DNA of 64,000 bases from Dictyoglomus sp. (GCA_025060475.1 JANXBZ010000005.1:1-64000), one strand, 5' to 3'. Positions 8,308-18,090 are shown, counted from the stretch's first letter. Numbers and translations are program-made. Notes: a model not told the origin generated them from the sequence alone.

Positions 8308-9279
8308 ATGGCTTTTCGAGAGATTATAGGACAAAAGCAAGCTATTGAAATTTTAAGGAAAAGCATAAAAGAAGAAAAAATATCCCATACTTACCTTTTT
8401 GTCGGTCCCGAAGGTGTGGGAAAGAAGTTAACTGCAATATCTTTTGCTCAAGCTTTAAATTGTCCAGTATTACCAAAGGAAGGATGTGGGGAATGTCCTA
8501 AGTGTAATGATATAAAAAATATAAATTTTCCTGATCTTCTTTATTATGAGCCTGAAGGTATGTGGTTTAAAATTCAGCAAGTAAGAGAAATAAAGAAAGA
8601 AATACATTGGAAGCCTTTTCAAAGTAAATGGAAGATTATTATATTAGATTCTGCTCATCAACTAAGAAATGAGTCTGCAAATGCTCTATTGAAGTCTCTA
8701 GAAGAGCCTCCTCCTTATACTATTTTTATTTTAATTGCTTGGCGTCCTGAGATGCTACTTCCTACAATAATATCTCGAAGCCAGATTGTAGCCTTTACTT
8801 ATCTAAATGATGAAGAATTAAGATTAATTTTTAAAAATATCCCTGAAGATAAAAAGGAAATATTAATTTCTCTTGCTCAGGGAAGTCCTGGAAAAGGATA
8901 TTTTTGGTTGGATGAAGAAAATTGGCAAAGAAGAGAAGAATTTTTAAAAGAATTATCTCTTCTAAAAAAAGATAATTTAAATCAGATTTTTGAGCTAGTT
9001 GAATTTTTAGTTGAAGATAGAAAAGTAGAATATATTTTGGCTTTATTAGAAATATTATTGTTTTGGTGGAGAGATCTTTTCTTTTGGAAATTATATGAAA
9101 AAGAAGAATATATAACTCAGAAAGATTTTGTAAGAGAAATTGCAAGAAAATCTCAAGAATTTTCTTTGGAAAGAATAAGAAGAAATTTCAGGGCAACTCA
9201 AGATACAATGAGAGCTATTAGAAATAATGCTCATCTGGTTTTAAGTTTAGAAACTCTATTTTTGAGGCAGGTGTATTAA
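8308..9279 (+). CDS. holB: DNA polymerase III clamp-loader subunit delta'
   Basis: 323 aa. The AAA+ fold of the clamp loader is recognisable: HTYLFVGPEGVGKK at 27-40, a four-cysteine zinc module (C52, C60, C63, C66), NALLKSLEEPP near 126-136 and an SRSQ box near 152. The loop after GK carries a Lys-Leu in place of the usual Thr/Ser, so ATP binding may be weak, as is normal for delta' subunits. It sits between darA and ricT, as in Bacillus. Confidence 0.93.
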   Translation: MAFREIIGQKQAIEILRKSIKEEKISHTYLFVGPEGVGKKLTAISFAQALNCPVLPKEGCGECPKCNDIKNINFPDLLYYEPEGMWFKIQQVREIKKEIHWKPFQSKWKIIILDSAHQLRNESANALLKSLEEPPPYTIFILIAWRPEMLLPTIISRSQIVAFTYLNDEELRLIFKNIPEDKKEILISLAQGSPGKGYFWLDEENWQRREEFLKELSLLKKDNLNQIFELVEFLVEDRKVEYILALLEILLFWWRDLFFWKLYEKEEYITQKDFVREIARKSQEFSLERIRRNFRATQDTMRAIRNNAHLVLSLETLFLRQVY

Positions 9280-9280
9280 C

Positions 9281-10156
9281 ATGAAAGAATCGTTGTATAT
9301 AGCTGGAGTTAGGCTAAGAACTTTTAAAATATATTATTTTTCTACTGAAAAAACAAATTTGAAAAGAGGAGACTGGGTGATAGTAAAAACTGTTCAAGGA
9401 GTAGAGGCAGGAATAGTTGTTATTCCTCCTTTTCTTGCCCCTCCTGATTTTAAACCTGCAACTCCATTAAAACCAATTCTTAGAAAGGCAAATAAAGAAG
9501 ATTTAGAAAAAATTAGAAAATATAGAGAGGAAGAAAAAGAAGGAGTTAAATTTGTACAAGAAAAAGCAAATAAACTAAATCTTCCAATGAAGATTCTAGC
9601 ATGTGAAATCGCTTTTGATTATAGTAAAATCACATTTCATTTTGCTTCTGAAGAGAGGGTGGATTTTAGAGAACTTGTTAAAGAATTGGCTAATCATTAC
9701 AAAACTCGGATTGAACTTCATCAAGTTGGAGTTAGAGATGAAGTGAAATATTTAGGAGCACTAGGTATCTGTGGAAGAGAAGTTTGTTGTCATACCTTCC
9801 TTCCTGAGTTTTGCTCTATTTCAGTTAAAATGGCAAAGGAACAGTCTTTAGCTCTTAATCCCTTAAAAATATCTGGAATTTGTGGTAGATTGATGTGTTG
9901 TTTAGCCTATGAATATGAGATTTATCAGGAAATTAAAAAGGAATTTCCACCTAAGGGCAGTATAGTAGAAACTTTACAAGGTCAGGGAGTCATTGTAGAT
10001 TATCATGTACCTTTGAAGAAAGTTATCGTTGAGTTTGAAGAGGGAAGAAGAGAATTTTTTTCACTAGATGAGCTAAAGAGGATCCATGTTAAAGAAGAGG
10101 ATAGAAAGCAAGATAAAATAATGGAAAAAATATTGAAAATGTTAGAAGAAAATTAA
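9281..10156 (+). CDS. ricT: PSP1 domain protein RicT (YaaT)
   Basis: 291 aa PSP1-family protein. The conserved cysteine pattern is present as GICGREVCC near 161-169 and SGICGRLMCCLAYE near 202-215. In Bacillus RicT forms an iron-sulfur complex with RicA and RicF that adjusts RNase Y activity in mRNA maturation. RNase Y is encoded at 16576-18084 here, so that partnership is possible, although ricA and ricF are not in the window. The spacing of one base after holB indicates an operon. Confidence 0.9.
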   Translation: MKESLYIAGVRLRTFKIYYFSTEKTNLKRGDWVIVKTVQGVEAGIVVIPPFLAPPDFKPATPLKPILRKANKEDLEKIRKYREEEKEGVKFVQEKANKLNLPMKILACEIAFDYSKITFHFASEERVDFRELVKELANHYKTRIELHQVGVRDEVKYLGALGICGREVCCHTFLPEFCSISVKMAKEQSLALNPLKISGICGRLMCCLAYEYEIYQEIKKEFPPKGSIVETLQGQGVIVDYHVPLKKVIVEFEEGRREFFSLDELKRIHVKEEDRKQDKIMEKILKMLEEN

Positions 10157-10164
10157 GAAATTTT

Positions 10165-11001
10165 ATGAAAAATGAAAATAAAGAGAATTATTTTGAAAAT
10201 TTTTTAGAAAAGTTAGAAGAAATTCGACTTAAAAGAACTCTGAGGTTAAGAGGTTATACTATTACCGAAAGCTGTTCTCTAAATAGGGTAATACTACCGA
10301 AGAAGCAAGATATAAAAATATGGGAGACATATTATCAACTTCTTTCTCACTATCGTTTTAGAAGACTTATTAGTGATTTGATTCAAGTTAAAACCTCAGG
10401 CTTTATTGATTTAAGCTTATTATTAACGAAATGGACATGGGAAGAAATTTCTAATTATTTTAAATTTCTTGAAGAAGCAGGTATTCTTGAAAGAATAGGG
10501 GATAAATTTTATTTTTTGTATGATTTAATCGATAATTTTGGAGAAACTTTAGAGTGGTTTGTAGCACAAATTCTCAAAAGAGAGTTTTCTATTCCTGCCT
10601 TTTGGGGAGTTAAGCTTTTAGGTATTTCTGGAGGAGGAGATTTTGATGTACTAGGATTAGTAGAAAATTATCTTTTGTATATTGAATGTAAAACTAGTCC
10701 TCCTAATAATATTAGATTGAGAGATCTTTGGGAATTTTTAAGAAGAAGAGAAGTTTTAGGCTCTCAACTTACTATATTTCTTATAGATACTACTCTAAAA
10801 GTAGAGAGAAATATTGTCGATAATGTTAAACTACTCTTAGATAGAAGATTTTCTCCATATAAGAAAAATGAGGTAATAAAAGAAAAAGAGGGAGTATATT
10901 TTTTCTCTCCTAACCTTTTTATACTTCAGAGTAAAGGAGATTTTATAGTCAATTTTCAACATGTTTTTAGAAAATTTCTTGAGAAAGTTTTTAACTACTA
11001 A
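10165..11001 (+). CDS. Uncharacterised protein with PD-(D/E)XK nuclease-like motif
   Basis: 278 aa; I do not recognise a named family. Residues ~75-120 look like a small winged-helix region (EEISNYFKFLEEAGILERIG). The C-terminal half has the arrangement expected for a PD-(D/E)XK nuclease core: E130 in a helix, then GGGDFDVLG with D159 and D161, then a hydrophobic strand ending in IECKTSPP with E174 and K176. Its stop overlaps the rarA start (TAATG), so the two are probably translated together, and a role in DNA repair or replication with RarA is a reasonable inference. No function is established. Confidence 0.65.
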   Translation: MKNENKENYFENFLEKLEEIRLKRTLRLRGYTITESCSLNRVILPKKQDIKIWETYYQLLSHYRFRRLISDLIQVKTSGFIDLSLLLTKWTWEEISNYFKFLEEAGILERIGDKFYFLYDLIDNFGETLEWFVAQILKREFSIPAFWGVKLLGISGGGDFDVLGLVENYLLYIECKTSPPNNIRLRDLWEFLRRREVLGSQLTIFLIDTTLKVERNIVDNVKLLLDRRFSPYKKNEVIKEKEGVYFFSPNLFILQSKGDFIVNFQHVFRKFLEKVFNY

Positions 11002-12296
11002 TGGAACAAGAAAAATTTTTTAAAGAAGATAGAAAATACCAACCCCTTGCTTATAGAATGAGACCTCGAAATTTCGAGGAATTGGTAGGATTATCGGAGA
11101 TAATTGGTGAAAATTCTTTTTTAAGGAGAACTGTAGAAAAGGGTTATCTTCCCTCGCTTATAATATATGGTCCTCCTGGATCTGGAAAAACTACTCTCTC
11201 TATTCTTCTAGCTCAAGCTATAGAGGCTGATTTTATAGAATTAAATGCAGCAATTATAGGGGTTTCTGAAATAAGAGAAGCCCTTCAAAGAGCAAAAAGA
11301 AATATGGAGATTTTCAAAAAGAGTACAGTTATCTTTTTAGATGAAATCCACCATTTTAATAAGCTTCAACAGGATGTTCTCTTACCTTGGATAGAAAAGG
11401 GTTTAGTCATTCTTATTGGAGCAACGACAGAAAACCCATTTTTTACTTTGAATAATACCCTTTTATCTAGATGTAGATTACTAGAACTGAAGCCTCTTTC
11501 TAATGATGATATTAGAATAATTATAAGAAGAGCTCTTCAAGATAAAGAAAGAGGTCTAGGTAATCAAAATATTATTTTAGAAGATTTAGCAGAAGAAGAA
11601 ATAATAAGATTTTCAAATGGAGACGCAAGAGTTGCATTAAATACCCTAGAACTTGCATCGTTTCTTGCTATTCCTGATTCTGAGGGCAGAAATGTAATCA
11701 ATCTTTCAGTAATTGAGGATGTGATTCAAAAAAGAATTTTTAGATATGATCAAAGAGGAGATGAGCATTATCATGTTATCTCTGCTTTTATTAAAAGTAT
11801 AAGAGGTTCAGATCCAGATGCAGCGGTGTATTGGCTTTCAAGAATGCTTCTTTCAGGAGAAGATCCAAGATTTATAGCAAGACGTCTTCTTATTCATGCT
11901 GCTGAGGATATTGGAATGGCAGATCCTTTTGCTTTAGTGATAGCCCAAGCTGCAGCTTTTGCAGTAGAGTTTGTAGGAATGCCTGAAGCACAAATTCCTT
12001 TAACTACTGCCACAATATATTTAGCTTGTGCCTCTAAAAGTAACAGTTCTGTGGTTGCTATAAATAAAGCTAATGAATATCTTAGAAAACATGGTCCTTC
12101 TCCTGTTCCTTTACATCTGAGAAGTTCATCCTTTAAAGAATATAAATATCCTCATGATTATCCTGGTCATTTTGTGGAACAAAATTATCTTCCTGAGAAT
12201 GTGAGGGAAAGATTCTATTATCCTTCGGAAGAAGGAAAAGAGAAAATAATAAGAGAAAGATTGAAGAAGTTATGGGGAAAAAGATTCGAAGAATAA
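11001..12296 (+). CDS. rarA: Replication-associated recombination protein A (RarA/MgsA AAA ATPase)
   Basis: 431 aa. It has an AAA+ module with Walker A GPPGSGKTT (57-65) and Walker B IFLDEIHHF (111-119), the sensor-1 ATTENP near 140-145, then the MgsA C-terminal helical domain with the conserved DPDAAVYWLSRML segment. RarA/MgsA is a tetrameric ATPase acting at stalled replication forks with SSB. It is translationally coupled to the upstream putative nuclease and overlaps the downstream gene by 25 bases. Confidence 0.95.
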   Translation: MEQEKFFKEDRKYQPLAYRMRPRNFEELVGLSEIIGENSFLRRTVEKGYLPSLIIYGPPGSGKTTLSILLAQAIEADFIELNAAIIGVSEIREALQRAKRNMEIFKKSTVIFLDEIHHFNKLQQDVLLPWIEKGLVILIGATTENPFFTLNNTLLSRCRLLELKPLSNDDIRIIIRRALQDKERGLGNQNIILEDLAEEEIIRFSNGDARVALNTLELASFLAIPDSEGRNVINLSVIEDVIQKRIFRYDQRGDEHYHVISAFIKSIRGSDPDAAVYWLSRMLLSGEDPRFIARRLLIHAAEDIGMADPFALVIAQAAAFAVEFVGMPEAQIPLTTATIYLACASKSNSSVVAINKANEYLRKHGPSPVPLHLRSSSFKEYKYPHDYPGHFVEQNYLPENVRERFYYPSEEGKEKIIRERLKKLWGKRFEE

Positions 12297-13414
12297 TTTT
12301 TTTATTAGCATTTTTACCTCTATTATTTTGTTGTAGAAAAAATGAAATTTTAAAAAAAATGGATGAATCTATAATAGAAAACAAAAAAGAAACTACTATT
12401 AATCTTGAAATAAATGTTTCTTACGAGATTTTTTCCGAATTTCAGAGGAAATATTCTCAGGATATAAGAAAAATAAATGTAAAAGTAAGAGAGGAGGTTT
12501 TTTCGAATTATAACTTAATTTGGAACCAATATGAAGTATATTGGCATAAGTCTTGGGAAGAATTAAAAAATAGCCTGAGGTATGAATTTTCGAGAAGAAA
12601 TTTAAAATATAAACTAAAAAAGTTAAGGAATTATGATGAAATTATAGTCTTTTATTCTTATTCTTTACCTACTTTTAAAAAAGTTGATTTAAGGCTTTTT
12701 AATTTTTATTTTCCAATTACGTTAAAAAAAGAGATAAAAAAACCTCTTCTTGCTATTGTTGTGGATGATATTACTGAGAAAAATTACTGGACTGATAGAC
12801 TTTTCTCTCTTTCATATACATTAAATTTGGCAATAATACCCACCTCGAAGATAGGAGAATTGCTGAAAGAAACAAAGAGAAAAAATTGGTATGCAATTAT
12901 ACATATGCCTATGGAGTCTATAAGTTATCCTAAAGATGCAAAATATCTTGTATCTTATTCTATATTGCAAGGAATGAATAAAGAAGAAATAGAAAAAATA
13001 GTTAATAAAAGCATGGAATATTTCGAAGATTACCCTATTGAGGGAATAAACAATCACATGGGATCTAAGGTTACTTCTGATCCTGAAACTATGAGAAATT
13101 TATTTGAAGTATTAAAGGAAAAGAAATTATTTTTTCTAGATAGTAAAACTTCGCATAAAAGTGTTGGGAAAAGAATAGCAAAAGAGGTTGATATTCCCTT
13201 TTTGGAAAATGATTTGTTTTTAGATCATGAGAATGATAAAGAGATGATCAGAAAAAGGTTTCAACAAAGTATTGATATTGCGAAAAAGAAAGGTAAAGCT
13301 ATTGTTATTTGTCATATCAGGCCAAAGACTATTGAAGTTATGGAAGAATTAGAAAAAGAAAATTTTTTTAGAGATGTGGAATTGGTAAAACTTAAAGACT
13401 TATTAAATGAATAA
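12272..13414 (+). CDS. Divergent polysaccharide deacetylase family lipoprotein
   Basis: 380 aa. The N-terminus is a lipoprotein-type signal: basic residues, a hydrophobic stretch (8-18) and a lipobox-like LLFCC near 17-21. After a ~120-residue linker the C-terminal domain (~145-378) matches the divergent polysaccharide deacetylase family (DUF610): VVDDI near 152, IIHMP near 194, the INNHMGSKVTSDP motif near 251-263, DSKTSH near 287-292 and ICHIRP near 346. The family is thought to act on cell-wall or envelope polysaccharide, but activity is unproven. The 25-base overlap with rarA puts an envelope protein inside a DNA-repair operon, which is probably economical packing. Confidence 0.82.
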   Translation: MGKKIRRIIFLLAFLPLLFCCRKNEILKKMDESIIENKKETTINLEINVSYEIFSEFQRKYSQDIRKINVKVREEVFSNYNLIWNQYEVYWHKSWEELKNSLRYEFSRRNLKYKLKKLRNYDEIIVFYSYSLPTFKKVDLRLFNFYFPITLKKEIKKPLLAIVVDDITEKNYWTDRLFSLSYTLNLAIIPTSKIGELLKETKRKNWYAIIHMPMESISYPKDAKYLVSYSILQGMNKEEIEKIVNKSMEYFEDYPIEGINNHMGSKVTSDPETMRNLFEVLKEKKLFFLDSKTSHKSVGKRIAKEVDIPFLENDLFLDHENDKEMIRKRFQQSIDIAKKKGKAIVICHIRPKTIEVMEELEKENFFRDVELVKLKDLLNE

Positions 13415-13432
13415 TAATAGGAGGACGCAAAT

Positions 13433-14359
13433 ATGATTTTAGTTTCTGGAGAAGCATTGATTGATTTTACTCCTACAAAAATAGATGATAAAAATGCTTT
13501 TATTATTTCTCCTGGCGGTTCTCCATATAATGTTGCTATAACTCTTGGAAGATTAAAAGCAGATGTTTCTTTTTTTGGAAAAATATCTGAAGATATATTT
13601 GGGGAAATTTTAGTTTCTTTTTTAAAAGAAAATAATGTCGACTTGAGATATTTAGTAAGAGGAAAAGAGCCTACAACTCTTGCTTTTATTGTTATAGGAC
13701 CTAATAATGAACCCAATTTTGTTTTTTATGGGGATAATACTGCAGATAGTTCTTTGAAATTGGAGGATTTACCTTCTTTTTCTCCCTCAGAAATAGATTT
13801 AATTCACTTTGGATCTATATCTTTAATAAGAGGTTCTACTGCTTTTACTCTAGAAAAATTAATGGAAAGGGAAAAAGAAAGAATTTTAATCTCTTTAGAT
13901 CCTAACGTTCGTCCCATGCTTATTAGTAATAAGCAGGAGTATATTAAAAAACTTGAAAAATGGATTTCTTGTTCTGATTTAGTTAAAGTAAGTAAAGGAG
14001 ACTTAAATTGGTTATACCCTGAGAATTCTATAGAAGATATTGCAAAAAATTGGCTTAATTTGGGACCAACTCTTGTGATAGTTACAAAAGGAGATAAAGG
14101 AGCAATAGCTTTTAGCAAAGAAGAAAGTGTGGAGGTTCCTGCTTTAGAAATTAACGTAGTAGATACTGTTGGAGCAGGAGATTCTTTTATGGGAGGATTT
14201 CTATATTGGCTTTGGAAAAACAAAAAACTTCAAAAAAATAGATTTAAGGATCTTTCTCTATCAGAGATCAAAGAAGGCTTAAAATTTGCTACTAAAGTTG
14301 CTGGGATTACTTGTACTCGGATAGGTGCAAATCCTCCATTTTTAGAAGAATTAAATTGA
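13433..14359 (+). CDS. PfkB family carbohydrate kinase (fructokinase-like)
   Basis: 308 aa. Both PfkB signatures are visible: the N-terminal GGSPYNVAITLGRL with a following FFGKISEDIFG (~25-58), and the C-terminal DTVGAGDSFMGGFLYWL (~244-260) holding the catalytic Asp. The SPYNVA form resembles fructokinases more than ribokinases, so fructose phosphorylation is the likeliest activity; the exact sugar is not determined. A good AGGAGG ribosome binding site precedes the ATG. A 116-base gap follows. Confidence 0.88.
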   Translation: MILVSGEALIDFTPTKIDDKNAFIISPGGSPYNVAITLGRLKADVSFFGKISEDIFGEILVSFLKENNVDLRYLVRGKEPTTLAFIVIGPNNEPNFVFYGDNTADSSLKLEDLPSFSPSEIDLIHFGSISLIRGSTAFTLEKLMEREKERILISLDPNVRPMLISNKQEYIKKLEKWISCSDLVKVSKGDLNWLYPENSIEDIAKNWLNLGPTLVIVTKGDKGAIAFSKEESVEVPALEINVVDTVGAGDSFMGGFLYWLWKNKKLQKNRFKDLSLSEIKEGLKFATKVAGITCTRIGANPPFLEELN

Positions 14360-14475
14360 AAAAAAGCTAATTATTGAGTAAACTTATTTATATAATTTTT
14401 GATGTTAAAAATAAACAAAAGATTGTTCCATTTAATGTTTTGGAGATTGTAGTAAAAAAAGGAGGTAATTAGAAA
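14360..14475. other. Intergenic gap between pfkB-like gene and rseP
   Basis: A 116-base AT-rich gap with AAAAAAAGGAGG, the rseP ribosome binding site, at its end. A TATAAT at 14391-14396 has no -35 at a usual distance (TTGAGT at 14374-14379 is only 11 bases away). I see no stable hairpin. It probably carries the rseP promoter but I cannot place it. Confidence 0.4.
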
Positions 14476-15516
14476 ATGACACCCTTATGGGTTTTATTAG
14501 TTTTTGCTCTTCTTATTATTCCTCACGAGTTTGGGCATTTTATTGCATCGAGAATTTTTGGGGTAAAGGTTTACGAGTTTTCTATAGGTTTTGGCCCAAA
14601 AATTTTTGAGATTAAAGGTAAAAAAACAAAATATGTACTAAGAATGATTCCTTTAGGTGGATTTGTTAAAATGGCTGGAGTAGATGATTTAGGAGAAGAA
14701 GGCTCAATTTCAAATGAAGAGAAATTTAATAATAAAGCTCCTTGGCAGAGATTTCTTATTCTTTTTTCTGGATCATTAATGAATTTTATTTTAGCTATAT
14801 TTCTCTTTTGTCTTGTGTTTTTATTAGGGGTTTCTCATCCTGTTCCAAGAGTTAGAGAGGTTCTTCCGGGAAAACCAGCAAGTATAGCAGGATTTCAGCC
14901 AAAGGATAAAATTATTTCCATAAATAATATAAAAATTGAGAAAGTTGATGATGCGATAAGAATAATAAGAGAATCTGTTCCTAATCCTCAAATAAGAAAA
15001 CCTGTTAAGTTTGAAATTGAAAGAAATGGTAAAATATTGACTTTGGAAGTTATTCCTGAGTGGGAAGAGGAAAGAAAAGGGGGTTTTATTGGAATTGCTT
15101 TTGATTATGAAGTTAGGCGATATCCTCTTTTTTTAGCAATTAAAGAAAGTTTTTCTTTATTTCTAACTATAATAGTTTTAACTTTTTCTGTTTTAGGTAT
15201 GTTATTTAAAGGAGCGCAGGGAATATCCTTTACTGGACCCATAGGAATTGCTAAATTGACAGGAGAGGCAGTTTCCGCAGGATATCAATATCTTTTGAAT
15301 TTTATGGGATTTTTTAGTATTCAGTTGGGAATATTTAATCTTATTCCCTTCCCTGCGTTAGATGGGGGGAGAATTCTTTTTATATTGATTGAAAAGATAA
15401 GAGGAAAGCCCTTGGAAACAAGAAAAGAAGAAATAATTCATTGGATTGGGCTTTTAATTTTATTTTCTTTAATGCTATTAATTACATTTTTTGATATTCA
15501 AAGGTTGAGAAAATAA
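14476..15516 (+). CDS. rseP: Site-2 protease RseP family zinc metalloprotease
   Basis: 346 aa. HEFGH (17-21) is the zinc motif in the first membrane helix, a membrane segment lies at ~90-117, a single PDZ domain spans ~115-200, and the second metal-ligand motif NLIPFPALDGG lies near 287-297 ahead of the last helices. It cleaves membrane-embedded anti-sigma factors or signal peptide remnants. One PDZ domain is typical of Firmicute RasP, two of E. coli RseP. Preceded by AAAAGGAGG. It overlaps ispG by the TAATG junction; the dxr gene often found upstream is absent here. Confidence 0.94.
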   Translation: MTPLWVLLVFALLIIPHEFGHFIASRIFGVKVYEFSIGFGPKIFEIKGKKTKYVLRMIPLGGFVKMAGVDDLGEEGSISNEEKFNNKAPWQRFLILFSGSLMNFILAIFLFCLVFLLGVSHPVPRVREVLPGKPASIAGFQPKDKIISINNIKIEKVDDAIRIIRESVPNPQIRKPVKFEIERNGKILTLEVIPEWEEERKGGFIGIAFDYEVRRYPLFLAIKESFSLFLTIIVLTFSVLGMLFKGAQGISFTGPIGIAKLTGEAVSAGYQYLLNFMGFFSIQLGIFNLIPFPALDGGRILFILIEKIRGKPLETRKEEIIHWIGLLILFSLMLLITFFDIQRLRK

Positions 15517-16580
15517 TGAGAAAAACAAGAGTTGTAAAAGTTGGAAATGTTCTTATTGGTGGAAACAATCCCATAAGGGTACAGTCTATGACAAAAACTC
15601 CTACCTATGATGTAAAAAGAACTCTTATGCAAATTCACAGACTATATAAAAGAGGATGTGAGTTAGTAAGGGTGGGAGTGCCTGATAAAGATTCTGCGTT
15701 AGCTCTGGGAAAGATTAAAAAGAAGAGTCCTATTCCTATTATTGCTGATATACATTTCGATTATAAATTAGCTTTAATCGCTTTAGAACAAGGAGTGGAT
15801 AAATTAAGATTAAACCCAGGAAATATTAAGAATCCTAAATATATCTCATTAATAGCAAAGGAAGCTAAAGCAAGGGGGGTGCCGATAAGAGTAGGTAGTA
15901 ATGCTGGTTCTTTGAGTCAGGAAATTCTAAAAAAACATGGAGGAGTAACACCTCTTGCGTTGGTAGAAAGTGCTCTCTCAGAAATTAGAATCTTAGAAGA
16001 AGAAGATTTTCATGATATTGTGGTTTCTGTGAAGGCATCTTCTGTCCCCTTAACTATATCTGCTTATAGAATTTTAAGTGAAAAAGTTGACTATCCTTTA
16101 CATGTAGGTATTACGGAAGCAGGAACTTTGATTTCTGGAAGTATAAGGTCAAGTATTGGTATAGGAGTATTATTATTAGAAGGAATTGGGGATACCATAA
16201 GAGTTTCTTTATCTACAAATCCTGAAAAAGAAGTAGATGTTGCTTATGAGATATTGAGCAGTTTGGGTTTAAGAAGTAAGGGTGTAAGAATAATTTCTTG
16301 TCCTATGTGTGCCCGTTCCCATTTTCCTGTGGATAGGATGGCAAAAATTATAGAAAGGGAATTTAGAAATTATCCTCTAAATCTTACTATTGCGATAATG
16401 GGATGTGAAGTAAACGGCCCAGGAGAAGCAAAAGAGGCAGATTTAGGTATAACAGGTTCCTCTAATAGGGTTTTTCTTTTTAAATATGGTAAGATAATAA
16501 AAGAGGGTTCTTGGGACTATATAATGGAAGAATTAAGGTTAGAACTGGAAAGGATTAAAAAGGAGGTGAAGAGCAATTAA
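15516..16580 (+). CDS. ispG: 4-hydroxy-3-methylbut-2-en-1-yl diphosphate synthase (IspG/GcpE)
   Basis: 354 aa, the usual bacterial length. It carries out the sixth step of the MEP isoprenoid pathway with a 4Fe-4S cluster. Visible features are the VQSMTKTPT start (~23-31), the TIM-barrel body, and the cluster cysteines in SCPMCAR (~264-269) and [10 protein letters not shown] (~299-308). The start overlaps the rseP stop, a common rseP-ispG order. Its stop codon overlaps the proposed ATT start of RNase Y. Confidence 0.96.
   Translation: MRKTRVVKVGNVLIGGNNPIRVQSMTKTPTYDVKRTLMQIHRLYKRGCELVRVGVPDKDSALALGKIKKKSPIPIIADIHFDYKLALIALEQGVDKLRLNPGNIKNPKYISLIAKEAKARGVPIRVGSNAGSLSQEILKKHGGVTPLALVESALSEIRILEEEDFHDIVVSVKASSVPLTISAYRILSEKVDYPLHVGITEAGTLISGSIRSSIGIGVLLLEGIGDTIRVSLSTNPEKEVDVAYEILSSLGLRSKGVRIISCPMCARSHFPVDRMAKIIEREFRNYPLNLTIAIMGCEVNGPGEAKEADLGITGSSNRVFLFKYGKIIKEGSWDYIMEELRLELERIKKEVKSN
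16561..16578 (+). promoter_or_regulatory. Shine-Dalgarno sequence and ATT start codon of rny
   Basis: AGGAGGTG at 16561-16568 is followed after 7 bases by ATT at 16576-16578, which shares its last T with the ispG stop TAA. The reading frame from this ATT is open into RNase Y and supplies the expected membrane anchor. No ATG, GTG or TTG exists in frame between here and 16708. Confidence 0.75.
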
Positions 16581-18084
16581 TACCTTAATTTATATACTAA
16601 TATTTGTTATAGGTTCTCTGTTAGGATATTTTGCAAGAAAGGTAATAGAGAAGAAGATTTCTGAAAATGCTGAAAAGAAAGCAAAGGAACTGTTAGAAAG
16701 TGCGAGAGTGAGAGCAGAAGAAGAAAAAAAGGCTATTATATTGGAAGGCAAGGAGGAGATTTATAGATTAAAAACAGAAACAGAAAGAGAATTGAGAGAA
16801 AAAAAACAAGAATTATTAACTTTGGAAAGAAGAATTCTTCAAAGAGAGGAAAATCTTGAAAGAAAGGAAGAATTATTACTAAAGAAAGAACAGGAAATTG
16901 ATCATAGATTAAACGAGATAAAAGAATTACAAAGAAAGCAGATAGAAGAGCTTCAGAATATTGCACAATTGACTAAAGAAGAAGCCAAAGAACTCTTATT
17001 GATTAAGTTAGAAGAGGAATTACAAAGAGATATTGCTATTAGAATAAAAGAAGCAGAAACGAGATTTAGAGAAATAGCGGATAGGAAAGCAAAGGAAATA
17101 TTAAGTGAGGCTATTCAGAGATGTGCAGTAGAACATACTATAGAATCTACTGTTTCTGTTGTTTCGCTTCCCAGCGAGGAAATGAAAGGAAGGATAATTG
17201 GAAGAGAAGGGAGAAATATCAGAACTTTTGAAACCTTAACAGGAGTAGATCTAATAATTGATGATACTCCTGAAGCAGTAGTACTCTCTTCCTTTGATCC
17301 TATAAGAAGAGAAATTGCAAGAATTGCTCTTGAAAGATTAGTAAAAGATGGAAGAATTCATCCTGCAAGGATAGAGGAAATGGTTAATAAAGCAAAGAAG
17401 GAAGTAGAAAATAGAATAAGAGAAGAAGGAGAAAGGGCAATGCTGGAAGTAGGAATTCATAATCTCCATCCAGATCTTATTAAAACCTTAGGAAGACTTT
17501 ATTATAGAAGTAGCTATGGACAAAATGTTCTTCAACATTCCATTGAAGTTGCAAAATTGGCAGGGATAATAGCATCGGAGTTGCACTTGGATGCAGGAAT
17601 AGCAAAAAGAGCTGGATTACTTCATGATATAGGAAAGGCAATTGATTATGAAACAGAGGGCTCTCACGCTATATTAGGATCCGAACTTCTTAAAAGATAT
17701 GACGAACATCCTGATATTGTTCATGCTGTGGCAGCTCATCATGAAGAGATACCTTTAGTAAAGCTCTTAGATATTATAATCCAAGTGGCAGATAGCATTT
17801 CCGCTGTAAGACCTGGCGCTCGAAGAGAGAGTATCGAGGTTTATATAAAAAGATTAGAAAAATTAGAAGAAATTGCTATGTCTTTTCCAGGAGTTGATAA
17901 GGCCTATGCAATACAAGCTGGAAGAGAAGTAAGAGTTATAGTTGATCCTGATAATATAGATGATTTATCTGCAACTCGTTTAGCATATCAAATAGCAAAA
18001 AAAATAGAAAAGGAAATGGAATATCCTGGACAAATCAAGGTTACAGTTATAAGAGAAACAAGAGCTATAGAGTATGCAAGGTAA
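16576..18084 (+). CDS. rny: Ribonuclease Y
   Basis: 502 aa if started at the ATT codon at 16576. The first usual start codon in frame is a GTG at 16708, which would remove the membrane helix that this family always carries. From 16576 the protein begins with a hydrophobic anchor (residues ~3-19, then Arg-Lys), a long coiled coil (~25-170), a KH domain with IIGREGRN (207-214), and an HD domain with H321, the H350-D351 pair and following IGK. RNase Y is a membrane-bound endonuclease that starts mRNA decay. The strong AGGAGGTG and the overlap with the ispG stop support the ATT start. rny-ymdB-spoVS is a conserved order. Confidence 0.93.
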   Translation: MNTLIYILIFVIGSLLGYFARKVIEKKISENAEKKAKELLESARVRAEEEKKAIILEGKEEIYRLKTETERELREKKQELLTLERRILQREENLERKEELLLKKEQEIDHRLNEIKELQRKQIEELQNIAQLTKEEAKELLLIKLEEELQRDIAIRIKEAETRFREIADRKAKEILSEAIQRCAVEHTIESTVSVVSLPSEEMKGRIIGREGRNIRTFETLTGVDLIIDDTPEAVVLSSFDPIRREIARIALERLVKDGRIHPARIEEMVNKAKKEVENRIREEGERAMLEVGIHNLHPDLIKTLGRLYYRSSYGQNVLQHSIEVAKLAGIIASELHLDAGIAKRAGLLHDIGKAIDYETEGSHAILGSELLKRYDEHPDIVHAVAAHHEEIPLVKLLDIIIQVADSISAVRPGARRESIEVYIKRLEKLEEIAMSFPGVDKAYAIQAGREVRVIVDPDNIDDLSATRLAYQIAKKIEKEMEYPGQIKVTVIRETRAIEYAR

Positions 18085-18090
18085 AAAAAT

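Noticed and set aside
16708-18084. GTG at 16708 as the start of RNase Y
   Set aside because: It removes the membrane anchor and part of the coiled coil, has no ribosome binding site, and leaves 127 bases that clearly encode the missing part.
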